DNA of 64,000 nt, taken from Cerioporus squamosus. Taxonomy: Eukaryota > Basidiomycota > Agaricomycetes > Polyporales > Polyporaceae. The DNA lies in assembly GCA_022592435.1 (NCBI GenBank), contig JABYQS010000086.1, positions 99,377-163,376 on the forward strand. The letters are read 5' to 3'. This document shows, piece by piece, positions 46,492 through 57,457 of this stretch. The notes under the pieces are model-generated. The model was given only the letters and a program-made list of their open reading frames with translations, did not search any database and was not told the DNA's origin. Both the position numbers and the translations under genes were made by a program. The stretch's first letter is position 1; the number at the start of each line of letters is the position of its first letter.

Positions 46492-47469
46492 GCGACAGGT
46501 TGGACGGTAACCACGCATAGATCTCTTGCGGGTGATAGCGATTCTGACCTGTTCATATCAGTTTGGCTGCAGCGAGGGCTCGAACTACTGAGCGGCAGTT
46601 AGTCGCCTTGACTCTGTCAATGTGCACACCGGTGAGACGACGTAGGACGACGTGTGCGTCCCTGCCAACCCGAGCACCTCCTGATCTCCTACCACCATCA
46701 CCATGTACTCGACCTCCCTCAGTCCCTCAGCACGTCAAGAATCCGGACAACTCGCGTCTGTTCCTTCGCGTCTATATCGCTCGGAGATCAGCTTTGCTGT
46801 GTGGATGTTCGAAACTTGTCGATCAGTCCCAGCTGTCTTTTGTCCTCTAATGTCACTCCTGACCCTGTTCTTGCGAAGCTGGAGCGCACCGTCGCCTTCG
46901 GCTAGGCTGACATTGCTCTCTGAGTCTCTCCCGACGAAGGGACTCCCGCAGTACGCTAGATGCTCGGAGTTACTTCGTGCCGCAAGTTGGTTCATGTGCA
47001 TATGTATACTGTGAAACCGGAGAAGCCGCACTCTCTGGAAACCGGCGTCGCAACACTGCGACTATGCTAGAGATCGTTTAGGCATCGAGGCACCGTTCCA
47101 TTGCGGAGGGGTCGGTGGATCAAGCACGCCGCCCAGTGTACGCGCAGTTAAGTCCCTCCCTTGAGTCACCTAATATGCTATTAATTCGCATTGCCATCAT
47201 TGCAGAGCCTCACGTCGAACTACGACGATGAGCATATGACAACGGAGACTGAGCGGTACTAGTGTCCTCAAGGAGGCTGCAGTGACGGTATCGCCTCAGG
47301 TTGGCATCTTTGTGACTTCAGTCACGTGCTGTGACTGGACGTGTTGCTGTCCTCGGCAGAACTCGGCTTGGCGTCTGCTTGGCGTCTGTCTTCTGTCATC
47401 TACCGCCGACTCGTCCTGGTCGACCTACTTGCTCAGCGCGACGCGTCACACATTGTCTTGCTCGACGGG
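46492..47469. other. Intergenic with promoter of BTB gene 4
   Basis: Nothing coding is supported. The GTCACGTGCTGTGAC element at 47,321-47,335 is annotated separately. Confidence 0.35.
47321..47335. promoter_or_regulatory. Inverted-repeat element with CACGTG core upstream of BTB gene 4
   Basis: GTCACGTGCTGTGAC consists of GTCAC and GTGAC arms around a CACGTG E-box-like core, 135 bp before the ATG. The same element with one change lies before BTB gene 5. CACGTG is the usual bHLH target; the factor is unknown. Confidence 0.5.
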
Positions 47470-48620
47470 ATGTTCGAACGTACCAGGAAGAGAGCAAGGC
47501 TCGAGCCGGAGACCTCATCCGACTTCGAGCAATGGATGAAAATGGCAGCGGACCAAAATTCGCGGGCCGCGGTCGGTTGGGGAGATGGTGTCGTCGAGCC
47601 CAAGGAAGATGAGGAGTTCTGGTACGATGACGGCAGCATTGTGCTTATTGCTGGAGACACGAAATTCCGCGTCTTCAAAGGGATACTCGCGGATCACTCT
47701 CCTGTCTTCAGGGACATGTTGTCTCTTCCCCAGCCTCAGGCAGATCCTTCGTCGTCGCAAGCTGCCCCAACGTGTCCCGTCGTACATGTGACGGACTCTC
47801 CAGATGAGCTGCGCTATCTATTGCGGGTGTGCATTCCGAAATCGGGCGCAAAGTATGTCCAACTTCCCTGCTATAGTCTGACGCAACACATTGTTCTAAC
47901 CGTTCTCCTTCACTCAGTCGCTACCATTCCCCTGATCCCACATACGACGAGGTATCAGCCTTGATCCGTCTTGGACACAAGTATCAGATTCCAGAGCTCG
48001 TCCGGAGCTCAATCAACTACCTGAAGATATTCCACACGGACGACTTCGACGCCTGGGCCAAGGTCAGCCGGAGAAAGCGTCCACCGAAATTCAGCGAGTC
48101 GCACGCAATCGGAGTCGTGAACCTTGCCCGCCTCACGGGATGCGCCGAGCTCCTCCCGCCCGCGCTCCTTGCGTGCTGCCTGCTGCGCGATGACTCTGTC
48201 GTTGCGGGTGTCCCGAGTTCAGGCGCTGCGCCGCGCGAGACACTCTCCCTCGACGATATGCGGCTGTGCTACCTTGCGCGTGGTAAGCTCTCCGCTGCTG
48301 GAGTCGCGGCGGCCCTCCGGGTGTGCCGTCCGCAAGTCGCAGACACCTGCACGGAGCCGCTCCACTGCCAATGGACGCTGGCTTGCCTTGTCAGGAACCT
48401 ACCGGAGAAAGCGGACCGGCTTTGCAACGGACAACCCATTCCGGTCCTACGCAGACCTCTACAGCTGCGTTCGTGACTCGGTGTACAGGGCGTGCTACGC
48501 GATGCTGGAGGAACGGGATAAGGGGGAGCGGTGGGCATTGTGGAAGAAGCTGCCTGATTTTTGGGCATCGCCGCGGACGGCTGGGCTGCCGACGACGAAG
48601 CTGGTGTGGCCGCTTCGTAG
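47470..48620 (+). pseudogene. BTB/POZ family gene 4, C-terminal frameshifts
   Basis: Exons 47470-47852 and 47918 onward, with a phase-2 intron. The BTB half is clean: DEEFWYDDGSIVLIAGDTKF, RVFKGILADHSPVFRDML, CPVVHVTDSPDELRYLLRV and LIRLGHKYQIPELV. So is HAIGVVNLARLTGC with CTEPLHC. Near 48,440 one base too many moves the family tail (SYADLYSCVRDSVYRACYAM, ERWALWKKLP) into another frame, and the original frame stops at 48,474-48,476. A second slip, in the T-run near 48,558, is needed to read GIAADGWAADD to the TAG at 48,618. The first Cys of the C-x2-C pair is Tyr here (VYRAC). The gene may still make a shortened BTB protein of about 313 residues. Gene 5 is its nearest paralogue. Confidence 0.8.
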
Positions 48621-49757
48621 ACAACGACATCATGCTTTTGGTGAGGCGCCCCTGCTATCCCGCGCACACGAGAACGCTTCTCATCTTGTTGTCAGCCTCA
48701 TCGTCATTAGGTCCCTTGACGGCTTGCGGTCTTCATCCCCTTCCAGCCCCTGCATGTCGAACCTCGCTATTCAACACAGAGCGTCGCTGAACCGTATCGT
48801 ATCGCTGTGAGCACCCGGTTCAACACACCCTGGATACGTGTCTGTAGCGCATAGTTGCACCCGGCTCTTCGCCACGAAGTAGCGTCCGACGTACCTCGAG
48901 AGCGGACCGGTCGCTCGAACGGTTTCCCCTCTCGCACGGGCGCATGACACTGTCCCCGAGGTCACGATATGTCCAATCAAGACTGATATGAATAATTATT
49001 CTTCATGAACGTCGAAGTGGGTGCGAGCCCAGACGAGATGGAACAATGAAAAGAATTACGAGAACGGCCGTACGCATATGTAAGTACCGTACTAGTGGGT
49101 GGTGAATAATACGGGCTCCGACCAATAGACCAGGAGAGTTGTCTGATACGGAGCAGACGACGATAAGTAGGGACTCATGGACGCAACGTATGTCCTCGAG
49201 TTGTTGTTCCGAGACGAAGACCTCACTCAACTTCAGCCCTTGATGCCCTTGATGTGTTGTCCCGCGGCCTTCCCCAAACTTCGATTCGAAGTCCTCGTCC
49301 TTGCAAATTGCGTATCGGATACCGACAAAAATTTTTGCAACGTCTGCAGCCTGTTCCGTCCAGGTCCATCAAGCATCTGTGCGTCCATATTTCTTGTAGT
49401 GTTCTCGACAGACTGGAGACTCAGAGATGAAGGACAACCGTCAAGGCTGCGGTTGTGATGAGCGGGAAGTTGCACCTAGTATACGATGAAGTCTGCATGA
49501 TACTCACCCTATATATATGCGTGAGCGAGATGATATCAATGCTTGAGAGTCTGGCGATAGGTGGCAGTTACATACAGGCTGACCCCATGTGGACGACAGT
49601 ACTGTGTCCGGGGCCAGCCTGTGACCAACGGTCACGTGCCGTGACAGAACGCGTCTCTAGGCAAATCGATCGTGATTCGTGACCGTCGTCTCTCTGCCTC
49701 CTGTCTTCCAGTCCTCCTGCTGGTTCATCTCTGCGACATCTACTCCTTCCCGACACG
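48621..49757. other. Intergenic with promoter of BTB gene 5
   Basis: The first about 100 bp resemble the 3' flank of BTB gene 5 (CACGAGAACGCTTCTCA at 48,666 and 50,921), so the duplication that made genes 4 and 5 included flanks. No gene is recognised in the rest. Confidence 0.4.
49631..49645. promoter_or_regulatory. Inverted-repeat element with CACGTG core upstream of BTB gene 5
   Basis: GTCACGTGCCGTGAC, 113 bp before the ATG. It differs from the gene 4 element by a single C/T in the spacer. Confidence 0.5.
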
Positions 49758-50884
49758 ATGTCTGCACGCACCAGGAAACGGGCAAGAATGGAGTCTGATC
49801 CCAACCCTAGTCGTGCGGCACAGGATATGGGCACCGGACAGGAAGATAGCGTGGTCGAGGGCAAGAAAGACCACGAATTCTGGTACGAGGACGGCAACAT
49901 CGTTCTTATTGCTGAAACACCGAATTTTGCGTTTTCAAAGGGGTACTTGCCGACCATTCGCACGTCTTCAAGGACATGTTCTCGCTCCCACAACCTCCCG
50001 ACCCTGCACCACTGCAGGCTGGTGGAGCGTGGCCTGTGGTGCACTTGACGGATTCTCCGGACGAGGTGCGCCACTTACTCCGTGTATGTCTTCCGAAGGC
50101 GGATGCAAGGTATGCCATTCCGAGCTTCCGCGGTACTAGCTACATCGCGCGACGTGTCGTGCTGATCCCACGATGTTCTAGCCGCTATGCATCTGCTGAA
50201 CCCACGTATGACGAGATTGCGTCCTTGATCCATCTAGGACACAAGTACCAAATGCCGCAGCTCGTTGATAGCTCGATCAGCTACCTGAAGAGGTACTACC
50301 CGGACGACTTCGACACCTATGAAAAACTCGATTCTTGGTGGCCTCCGAAGTTCAAATCATCGCATGCCATCGGAGTCGTGAACCTCGCTCGCCTCACCGG
50401 CTGCATGGAGCTCCTCCCAGCTGCCCTGCTTAGCTGCTGCCTCCTCGGTACCGTCGTCTTCACCGGAGTCTCCCAGCGACGAGGCGGCCCGCGCGAGCAG
50501 CTCACCCCCAGCGACCTCCAGCTGTGCTATTTCGCACGCAGCGAGCTCGCAGCGGCAGCGGTAGCTATGGTGCTCCGTATCTGTCGGCCGAAACAGGCGG
50601 ATCTCTGCAAGCAGTCGCACACTTGCCAGTCCGCCCTGCTCAAGCTCATCTCAGAACAGCACCTGCACGCCGACCAGCTCTGCAAGCTGAATCCGCTCGT
50701 GTCCAACCTGCCCCTCTATGAGCACTTACGTGATGTGCTTTGTCGGCGGTGCTTTGCCATGCTGGAGGAGCGCGATGTATCGGAACGGCGGGCGATGTGG
50801 AAGAAGCTGCCCGATCTACTGGGCATTGTCGTGGAAGGTTGGGCTGCCGACGACAGTGCGGCTACTCAAGCTGCCACAGTATAG
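49758..50884 (+). pseudogene. BTB/POZ family gene 5, single frameshift
   Basis: The start MSARTRKRARM leads to HEFWYEDGNIVLIAE. Near 49,928 one base is missing: the family sequence F-RVFKG is cut and the frame closes. Reading resumes one frame over with GVLADHSHVFKDMFSLPQPP, WPVVHLTDSPDEVRHLLRV, then a 72-bp phase-2 intron (50,110-50,181), LIHLGHKYQMPQLV, HAIGVVNLARLTGC, CKQSHTC, LCRRCFAMLEER and WKKLPDLLGIVVEGW to the TAG at 50,884. Only this one defect is seen, so it may be a very young pseudogene, a sequencing error, or an allele. The intron is a multiple of 3 and has no stop, so retention would add 24 residues without breaking the frame. Confidence 0.82.
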
Positions 50885-51984
50885 AAAAGACAGGTGAGCC
50901 TCCTTGCTACCCCGGGTACACGAGAACGCTTCTCACTGTTCTTCTGCTGTTAGCGGGACTCTCATGCGATCCTTGGTGACAATGGACGATTTCTCGCGTT
51001 TGCATCCAGACCTCTGAGTTTCTCCCTACGCGCACGAGCTCCGCGACGACGAGATCGTCGCAAATACGTACTCTCTCGCTGTGTGCCGTTCCCCTCCTCC
51101 AATTGAGTGCGAAGGCCGTACTAGTCAAGCCACCTGTCCGTTCGCGGTCTCTCGATCCGCAGTGTCATCTTCCCCTCTTCCCCTTCGAGGCCCTGCACAT
51201 CGAACCTCCGAGTTGTCGGCGACTTGTCGCTCGGCAGGGAATGTAGTCGCCCCAGGTCCTTGAATCGTTCACAACTCCTTCTGAGTGCGTCGCGCACGGT
51301 CTTCTCGACTGCCGTCCGAGGCCGGGGCGGCAAAACGCATGCTACTCGTGCAGCGTTTCGACGCCCTAGTCTCTCATCTCAGTGTGCCGTGGACACGTCT
51401 GCGGCGCGCAGTTGCGCAGTGCCAATCCCGATGGTCCCTCTCTTCGCTGAGACGCAGCGTCCGACATACTCACCTCTAGAGCGATCTGCCTCCCTGGACA
51501 TAGATGTTCGATGTCGCTCTGGAGGTTGCAGAGGCCAGGAGGGGTGCGCGTGTGGAGGATAAGTCGGCCGACGATAGTCAGCACGGTGTTGTGATTCGTA
51601 TGTAGGCCTCGTAGACTCTCAGCGTATACCGATGCAGACATCTTGCGAGTGCCTGTCGGGTCCATTTGCTCGTAACCTACAGTGCGTCAGCTAGACAAGT
51701 GGGAGGAAGGCCGAAGACGGTCGCGTATATTAGATAAGTTGGAGCTGGCCGTAATCCTGGAGAATATACAGCATGTAACAAGCTGCAGACATGTGTAGGA
51801 CCTAGGTAGAGACAAGAACGATGCGAGAGGAAGAGAAAACAAGAACCAATTCAGAGACAGAGCTTTCGCCACACGGAGTTGGCAAGGTATCAGTACAAGC
51901 CTGCAAAGGCAGGTTCAGTTTACTCACCATGGAAGCAGCAGTACTATCAGCTTCGGGTCCAATCGACCTTTTCCCAACGTCGCA
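50885..51984. other. Intergenic, nothing recognised (1.1 kb)
   Basis: Between the BTB gene 5 stop and the 3' end of the T1-type BTB gene. No supported coding frame. Confidence 0.35.
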
Positions 51985-53104
51985 TCACCAATTCAAGGTC
52001 CGGACACTTGCAGCGTGTAGGAACAATGCAAGCAGGGATGGATCCGCCAGAGGACCGTGCATGTGAGAGGATCCTTGCGCAGATCCGTCGACGGGTCCAC
52101 CCAGGCTCTTCAGTAGGGCATGCTTCGAGCGCACTCGCGCGTTTAGAAGCCGCGCTCTTGGAGGATCATCGGTCAGCGTGACGGTGACAGAATCTGCCCA
52201 GAATGTGTAGGCCTCCTGGAAGCCCACAGGAAGGGGACGACTCCGCAAGTCGCTCGAGGTCTCACGAGAGCCGAGGGACTCCCAAAGGGACGTCATATCA
52301 TGGTACATCCTTTTGGGATGCTTTGTGCGGCGCACCGCCCTCTCTGTTTCCGAGAGTCGATAGCCCGTCCGTCTATTGACAGGGAGCCAGCTGGATCACA
52401 CTCACTGATTGAGAGGAGTAGTGATGAATGGGGAGCAAGGTCGGAGCTTGAAGGGGGGACATGGAGTTTGAACATAATGTCGCCGTCATACAGCGTGTTG
52501 AGAAGCACTCTGTGGCAAACGGATCGAGTAAATGCGAAGACACCATGTGGTTTCATTGTAGAAGACAGGGCGAAGCCTACCGGAATAGAACGTGTCTTCA
52601 CGCAGGGACGGGCAACCTCGTCCGCTCAGACACGACGCTCCCATCGTCCGCGCGGACAACGCCATCGGGGAGAGTCGAAGCCGGAGAGAGTACATCCTGC
52701 AGGTGAACCACATCGCTCGCCAGTCCGATCCATGCGAGATAGGTGGAGGGTACAGGGAGTGAAAGCATGCCACACAACTTCTCTAGCCCGTAGAACTGGG
52801 CGTCTGCACGAAGGAAACGGTGGGCGGTTGTAACGCCCATGCCCGCAGGGAGGTAGTCGGCACTCAACGGAAGGATGGGATACCCGCTGAGGTACTCGAC
52901 GATCAGCGTGAAAAGCGCAGGGTTGCGGTGGAGGCGGAGTTTGCGGCCGCAGGACTCGGCGAAGCCAGACGTGAAGCATGTGGTGAAGTAGTTCGGGGAG
53001 TCGAACGATATCTGGTCGTGCGTGAGCTGGAACTCCTCGCCGCGGACGATGACCTTGTAGACGGTGTTCTTATCAAGCAGGGAGGACGATTGAGGGTGAG
53101 ACAT
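51985..53104 (-). CDS. T1/KCTD-like BTB protein (one internal TGA)
   Basis: The first exon (from ATG 53,102-53,104) encodes NTVYKVIVRGEEFQLTHDQI, FDSPNYFTTCFTSGF, LFTLIVEYLSGYPILPLS and FLRADAQFYGLEKLC. This is the potassium-channel-tetramerisation type of BTB fold rather than the F.DG type of its neighbours. A WIGLASDVVHLQDVL and DGVVRADDGSVVS segment follows. A TGA at 52,598-52,600 comes 7 codons before a GTAGGC donor. After two introns the frame continues through LLNTLYDGDIMFKLHVPP and EAYTFWADSVTVTL to the stop at 51,985. The TGA could be a mutated CGA (Arg) or be skipped by an earlier donor. Function unknown; KCTD-type proteins usually oligomerise and act as cullin-3 adaptors. Confidence 0.72.
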
Positions 53105-53380
53105 CGTGGTTGTAGTTGAGGAGTATCGGACGTGGGCGAGAAGAGAGATAGATTATATCTGAAGTGCTGCGGTAGCGAGGATGGTGCGGACCGTGCCGTC
53201 GCTTTACATGCCAAGAATAGTCTGTACGGAGGCGCACAAGTCTGCGCACAGGACCGTCGTTATTTGGTGAGAGTTGCATGAAGTAGAGCTACGGCCATAT
53301 GGACTGCATCACTATGAGTGCTCGTCCTCGTCAAGAAAGCCTGAGGTAGACTTACCCCTGCGACGACTCGAAGTTCACCA

Positions 53381-54478
53381 TCAGCCGGTCTCCGGAGCCT
53401 GCCCGTCCACCTCGTCACCTTCCCAGCCCTCGACATAGATGCCCAACAGGTATGGCAGCTCTTTCCAAACACGCTGGCGCTCCTCCAAGTCGCGTTCTTC
53501 GATCAACTTAAGCATGACGTGCATAGCTGCTCCTGGAGATCGCTCAAGATCGGGACATACGAGGCGGTCGGGTCGAAGTGACACAACCCCTCTGTTTAAT
53601 CCTTCAAGGTGGCGAGGAAGTTGCGTATAGACCGCCGGCATTTCTTGTCCGTGGTACATTCGGGGTGCGTCTGCGGAACGAGGATGCGCAGACCTACGCC
53701 CACCCCGGCCTCAATGAGCCGGCCCTTTGCCTCGTAGCAGAGCCCGATGTCTGCGAGCGAGAGCTGCTCGCGTGACCCATCGTCGCGCTCATATCCACGC
53801 ACAATCGTCTCTCCAAGACCATAGCAGATCAGGAGGGCAGAGGGGAGAAGAGAGTCGCAGCCCGTGAGGCGGGCGATGTTCACGACGCCGATGGCGTACT
53901 TTTTGAACTCCGTGCCGGCAGCAATCCAAGCCTCCAGAGTCGTTGGATAGAAAGTCTTCAGATAGTTGAGACTGTGGTCCAGAAGCTGGGCCATCTGGTA
54001 CTTGTGGGCCAGGCGGACGCACGCAGCTACGGCAGGGAAAGGGGGCGTCGCAGGAAGGTACGGACTGTAGGTCGTCAGTAGAGTCGTTAACAAGTATAGA
54101 AGGAGCGACGGACCTTGAGTTGACATGAGGCATACACATCCGCAGAAGATGGCGGACGTCTCCGGGAGGATCGGTGAGAGCGACAACTGGACACGGTACG
54201 TTTGAGTCCTGCTGCAGAGGTTGAGGAAGAGAGAACATGTCTTTGAAGAGGGGGGAGTATGTGGCTAATATGCCCTTGTAAACGCGAAACTCGACATCGC
54301 CCGCGACCAGGATCACGGTGCCGTCTTCGAACCAGAAATGTTCATCCCGATGCGTGCCGCTGGCAGTGGCCGCAGTGGCGGCGGTGGCCCCGGAATCGAC
54401 AGGCTCTTCGACAGGTTCTGTTTCAGAGTCGATCCGAGCGCGTTTGCGGGTAACCCCGCCAGACACGAGCGCAGCCAC
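53381..54478 (-). pseudogene. BTB/POZ family gene 6, damaged C-terminus
   Basis: Exon 54114-54478 (start uncertain: the frame opens at a GTG, and a short upstream exon beginning MSRQ near 54,580 is possible) carries RKRARIDSE, EHFWFEDGTVILVAGDVEF, RVYKGILATYSPLFKDMF and CPVVALTDPPGDVRHLLRM. The phase-2 intron is 54065-54113, then ACVRLAHKYQMAQLL, YAIGVVNIARLTGC and ECTTDKKC. A TAA at 53,596-53,598 ends the frame. Downstream, HFDPTASYVPILSDLQEQLC follows in the same frame, and a one-base slip then leads to LIEERDLEERQRVWKELPYL and GIYVEGW, ending at 53,381. It could still produce a shortened protein lacking the C-x2-C tail. Confidence 0.8.
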
Positions 54479-55189
54479 CTCTCGCGAGGGTCCAAGCAGC
54501 AGACAACTGAACGGCCGAACCGGTTACCGGACGCGGTGAAGCTCAACCGTGTGAATTTGACACGGACCTTGCCGACTCATGCCAGAAAGAGTAATCGTGA
54601 CGCCCAACAGCACTGCCGCGGGGACGCGTACGCTGAAGTCACTTCGTCGGATTTACTTGTAACTTTGCCTCGTTCAACCTTCGCGCCCCAAACAGCGTAA
54701 ACAGTGCATCCAAGGACTGTTTGGTGGCCATGTTACTTAGGTGAGAATGTTTCTCGCTCCCTCGGCTTTGTGGTCTGTAAGTGACTCTTGCCGGGTAGTT
54801 ACACAAAGGCTCAGCTGACACTGACATCTGAACCTGAACGCGCAAACGCTACACTATGTTCAACTTCATACCCCCATACCTGTTACTGGAGCTCCGAATG
54901 CCCCCGCCTCATTCCGTTGCGACTCTGGCTGACGCGTCGTCAACGTGGCCAGCATTCGCGCGGCTGGCGAACTGCGAGACCCTGTTACGTACAAACGTGA
55001 GACGATGAGCAGTCTGCAGTTGACTGAATATTAATTGACAGCTTGCGTCTCAGGGTGCCAAGAGAGGTATGCGCAACTGCTCGCAGCAGGCCGAGGTTGT
55101 CAAGGTTTGGTTCGAAGATCAAAGTTCCGCCCCTATATACTACGGCAAAGTCATCCTTGTCCACGGAACCTCAAGACCTTCATGTTCCC
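54479..55189. other. Divergent promoter region between BTB gene 6 and the MFS gene
   Basis: No coding frame supported. A TATATA at 55,134-55,139, 51 bp before the MFS start codon, is the likely core promoter of that gene. Confidence 0.4.
55134..55139 (+). promoter_or_regulatory. TATA box of the MFS gene
   Basis: TATATA, 51 bp upstream of the ATG at 55,190. This is the same spacing range as the TATA boxes of the P450 and Ser-rich genes. Confidence 0.45.
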
Positions 55190-57212
55190 ATGGACTTCAT
55201 CCCAATGCCTCATACCTCTCCTCCCCCAGATATTCCTACCGCCTACCGGAAGGGCTCCGCATTCTGGCTATCATTCCTAGCTATCCTCGTCTGCACGTTC
55301 GTCAGCGCGCTCGACGTGACAGCAATATCGACCGCCCTTCCTACGATCACAAAGGACCTCGGAGGAGCCGACAAGTATGTCTGGGTCGGTGCGGCGTACG
55401 GACTTGCAAGTACTGCTATACTCCCTCTCTCTGGACGGCTCGCAGATGCATTCGGCCGTCGTCCAGTCATGCTCTCAGCAGTCGCGCTCTTCCTGCTAGG
55501 AAGTGCTTTGTCGGGTGCCACGCAGAACATGAACATGCTGATCGCGGGACGCAGTGAGTCTTGGTCTCCGCATTTCTCTCTTTATGTCAGGGTCTGACTG
55601 ATCGTCACAGCTGTTCAGGGTATCGGCGCCGGCGCGATTCTAAACCTGTCCGACATCATCGTCTCGGACTTGATCCCTCTGGCTGAGCGCGGGATGTACA
55701 TGGGCATATTTTCGCTCACTTGGACCTTGGCTTCGGGCGTGGGCCCTCCTATTGTGAGTAGACCGCTTACTCTGAGCGGATACCTGCTTATATGGTGGTC
55801 CGAACTTAGGGCGGTGCTCTGGCGCAAGCATCGGCATGGCGCTGGACCTTCTGTAGGGTGTTCGCACTTCCCATGTTCAATGCTCATGCTTCGCAGACCT
55901 CAACTTACCCCTGACGGCCTTCGCCTTTGCGCTTGTGCTGTTCTTCCTCCGCGTGAAGACTCCGCCCGGTTCCCTCAGGGAGAAGCTTTCCCGTATTGAT
56001 GCATTGTACGTCCGCCGTTTCGTGTTCGTGCGACTCATCCCAACTCCCAGAGCAGCGGCAACGTATTCATCATCGTCGGAACAACCCTCGTGCTCATCGG
56101 ACTGAACTGGGGTGGAACGCGCTATGCATGGTCCGAAGCACATGTGCTCGCCACGCTCATTATCGGCTTCCTTCTCATTGGCACCTTCTTCCTCTACGAG
56201 TGGCGCGTCCCCAAGGAAGCGAGCATACCGTGGCAGGTCGTCGCTCACTGTACCACGGTTGCTGCGTGAGTACCGCGTCAGTAATAGATGCCATGTCCTC
56301 GTCCATCCACGTTTCCAGATATTTTGGCACTTTTCTTCATGGGATTGCGAGTGTTTCCTTGTTCTGTAAGTGCAATCCCACCTCATCACACAACTTACTG
56401 ATGGGGTGCAGTCTATCTGCCCGTGTACCTACAGGCATGCCTTGGTGCTTCTCCGCTCCGCTCCAGCGTCGACCTCCTCCCGTCCACGCTGATAATCTCA
56501 CCATTTGCCCTCGCCGCTGGAGTGTCGGTGCAGCGCTTGCAGAAGTACCGCTGGGTCAATTTCCTGACCTGGACGTTCATGATCGTCGGCTACGGCCTGC
56601 TCTCGACTCTCCGCGAAGACAGCTCCACGGGCAAATGGGTCGGATTCTCAGTCGTCGTCGCAGGTAGGCATCGGCTTAGGGGTATGTTGCATGTCGCAAT
56701 CCGCGTCCCAGTGCTCACCATACCACGTGCGTTCCCAGTTCACCGCGACCGTATTCCCGGTGCTCGCACCGCTCCCTGTATCCCGAACAGCAGCCGCGCT
56801 CGCGTTCTTCGCGTTCTCGCGCACCTTCGCGCAGACGTGGGGCATCACCATCGGGAGCACGATCCTCCAGAACCGCCTCGCGAAGACGCTCCCGCCAGAG
56901 TTCAACGCGCTCTTCCCGGACGGCGTCGAGATCGCGTTCGCCGCGATCCCCGTCATCAGGACGCTCGAGGAGCCGCTGCGCACGGAGGTCCGCCGGGCGT
57001 TCGCGGAGAGCTTGGCGGTCATTTGGCAGACGATGATCGGCATATGCGGGCTGGGGCTACTCTCGGTGCTGTTGATACGGGAGGTGCCGATGGGGAAGAC
57101 GGCGGACGATACGTATGGTCTGGATGAGGGTCGGGAGAGGCGGCGGAACGAGGAGACGCTTGTCAGTGGACAGGATACAGTCGACGTCTTGGAGGAAGGT
57201 AAGAGCTCGTAG
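55190..57212 (+). CDS. MFS drug/H+ antiporter, DHA2-like
   Basis: The start MDFIPMPHTSPPPDIP precedes TM1 (FWLSFLAILVCTFVSALDV). Antiporter motifs follow in order: GRLADAFGRRP (motif A, TM2-3 loop), RTVQGIGAG (motif B), and GVGPPIGGALAQASAWRWTF, joining motif C with the WRWTFYLNLP typical of 14-TM DHA2 pumps. Exon 1 ends at 55,551. Later exons follow GT-AG introns to LPVYLQACLGASPLRSSVDL, FPVLAPLPVSRTAAALAFF, FAQTWGITIGSTILQNRL and a hydrophilic tail to the TAG at 57,210-57,212. One junction (56,660-56,735) does not resolve cleanly: AG(IGLG)MLHVAI can be read only by skipping a few bases, so a small indel or an unusual splice is present. It should export toxic compounds or metabolites across the plasma membrane. 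Confidence 0.85.
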
Positions 57213-57457
57213 CAGGTCCGCTACGTACACCACGCTGTACACTAGTTAGTTGCTACTGTAATTCACATCACGCACCGTTCAATCCACTGGAGATGGTCAA
57301 GAGCAATCTTGCACGCGAGGGCGGTCTTATGAGTGACATGGGCGACGCCGGGAAGGAAAAGATTGACTAGTATGTTCTATGCAGACATAATAATACATGA
57401 CTTCGGTCTTATCGTCAGCCTGATACTCGCCCGAGGCACAACCGTAGAGTACTCACA

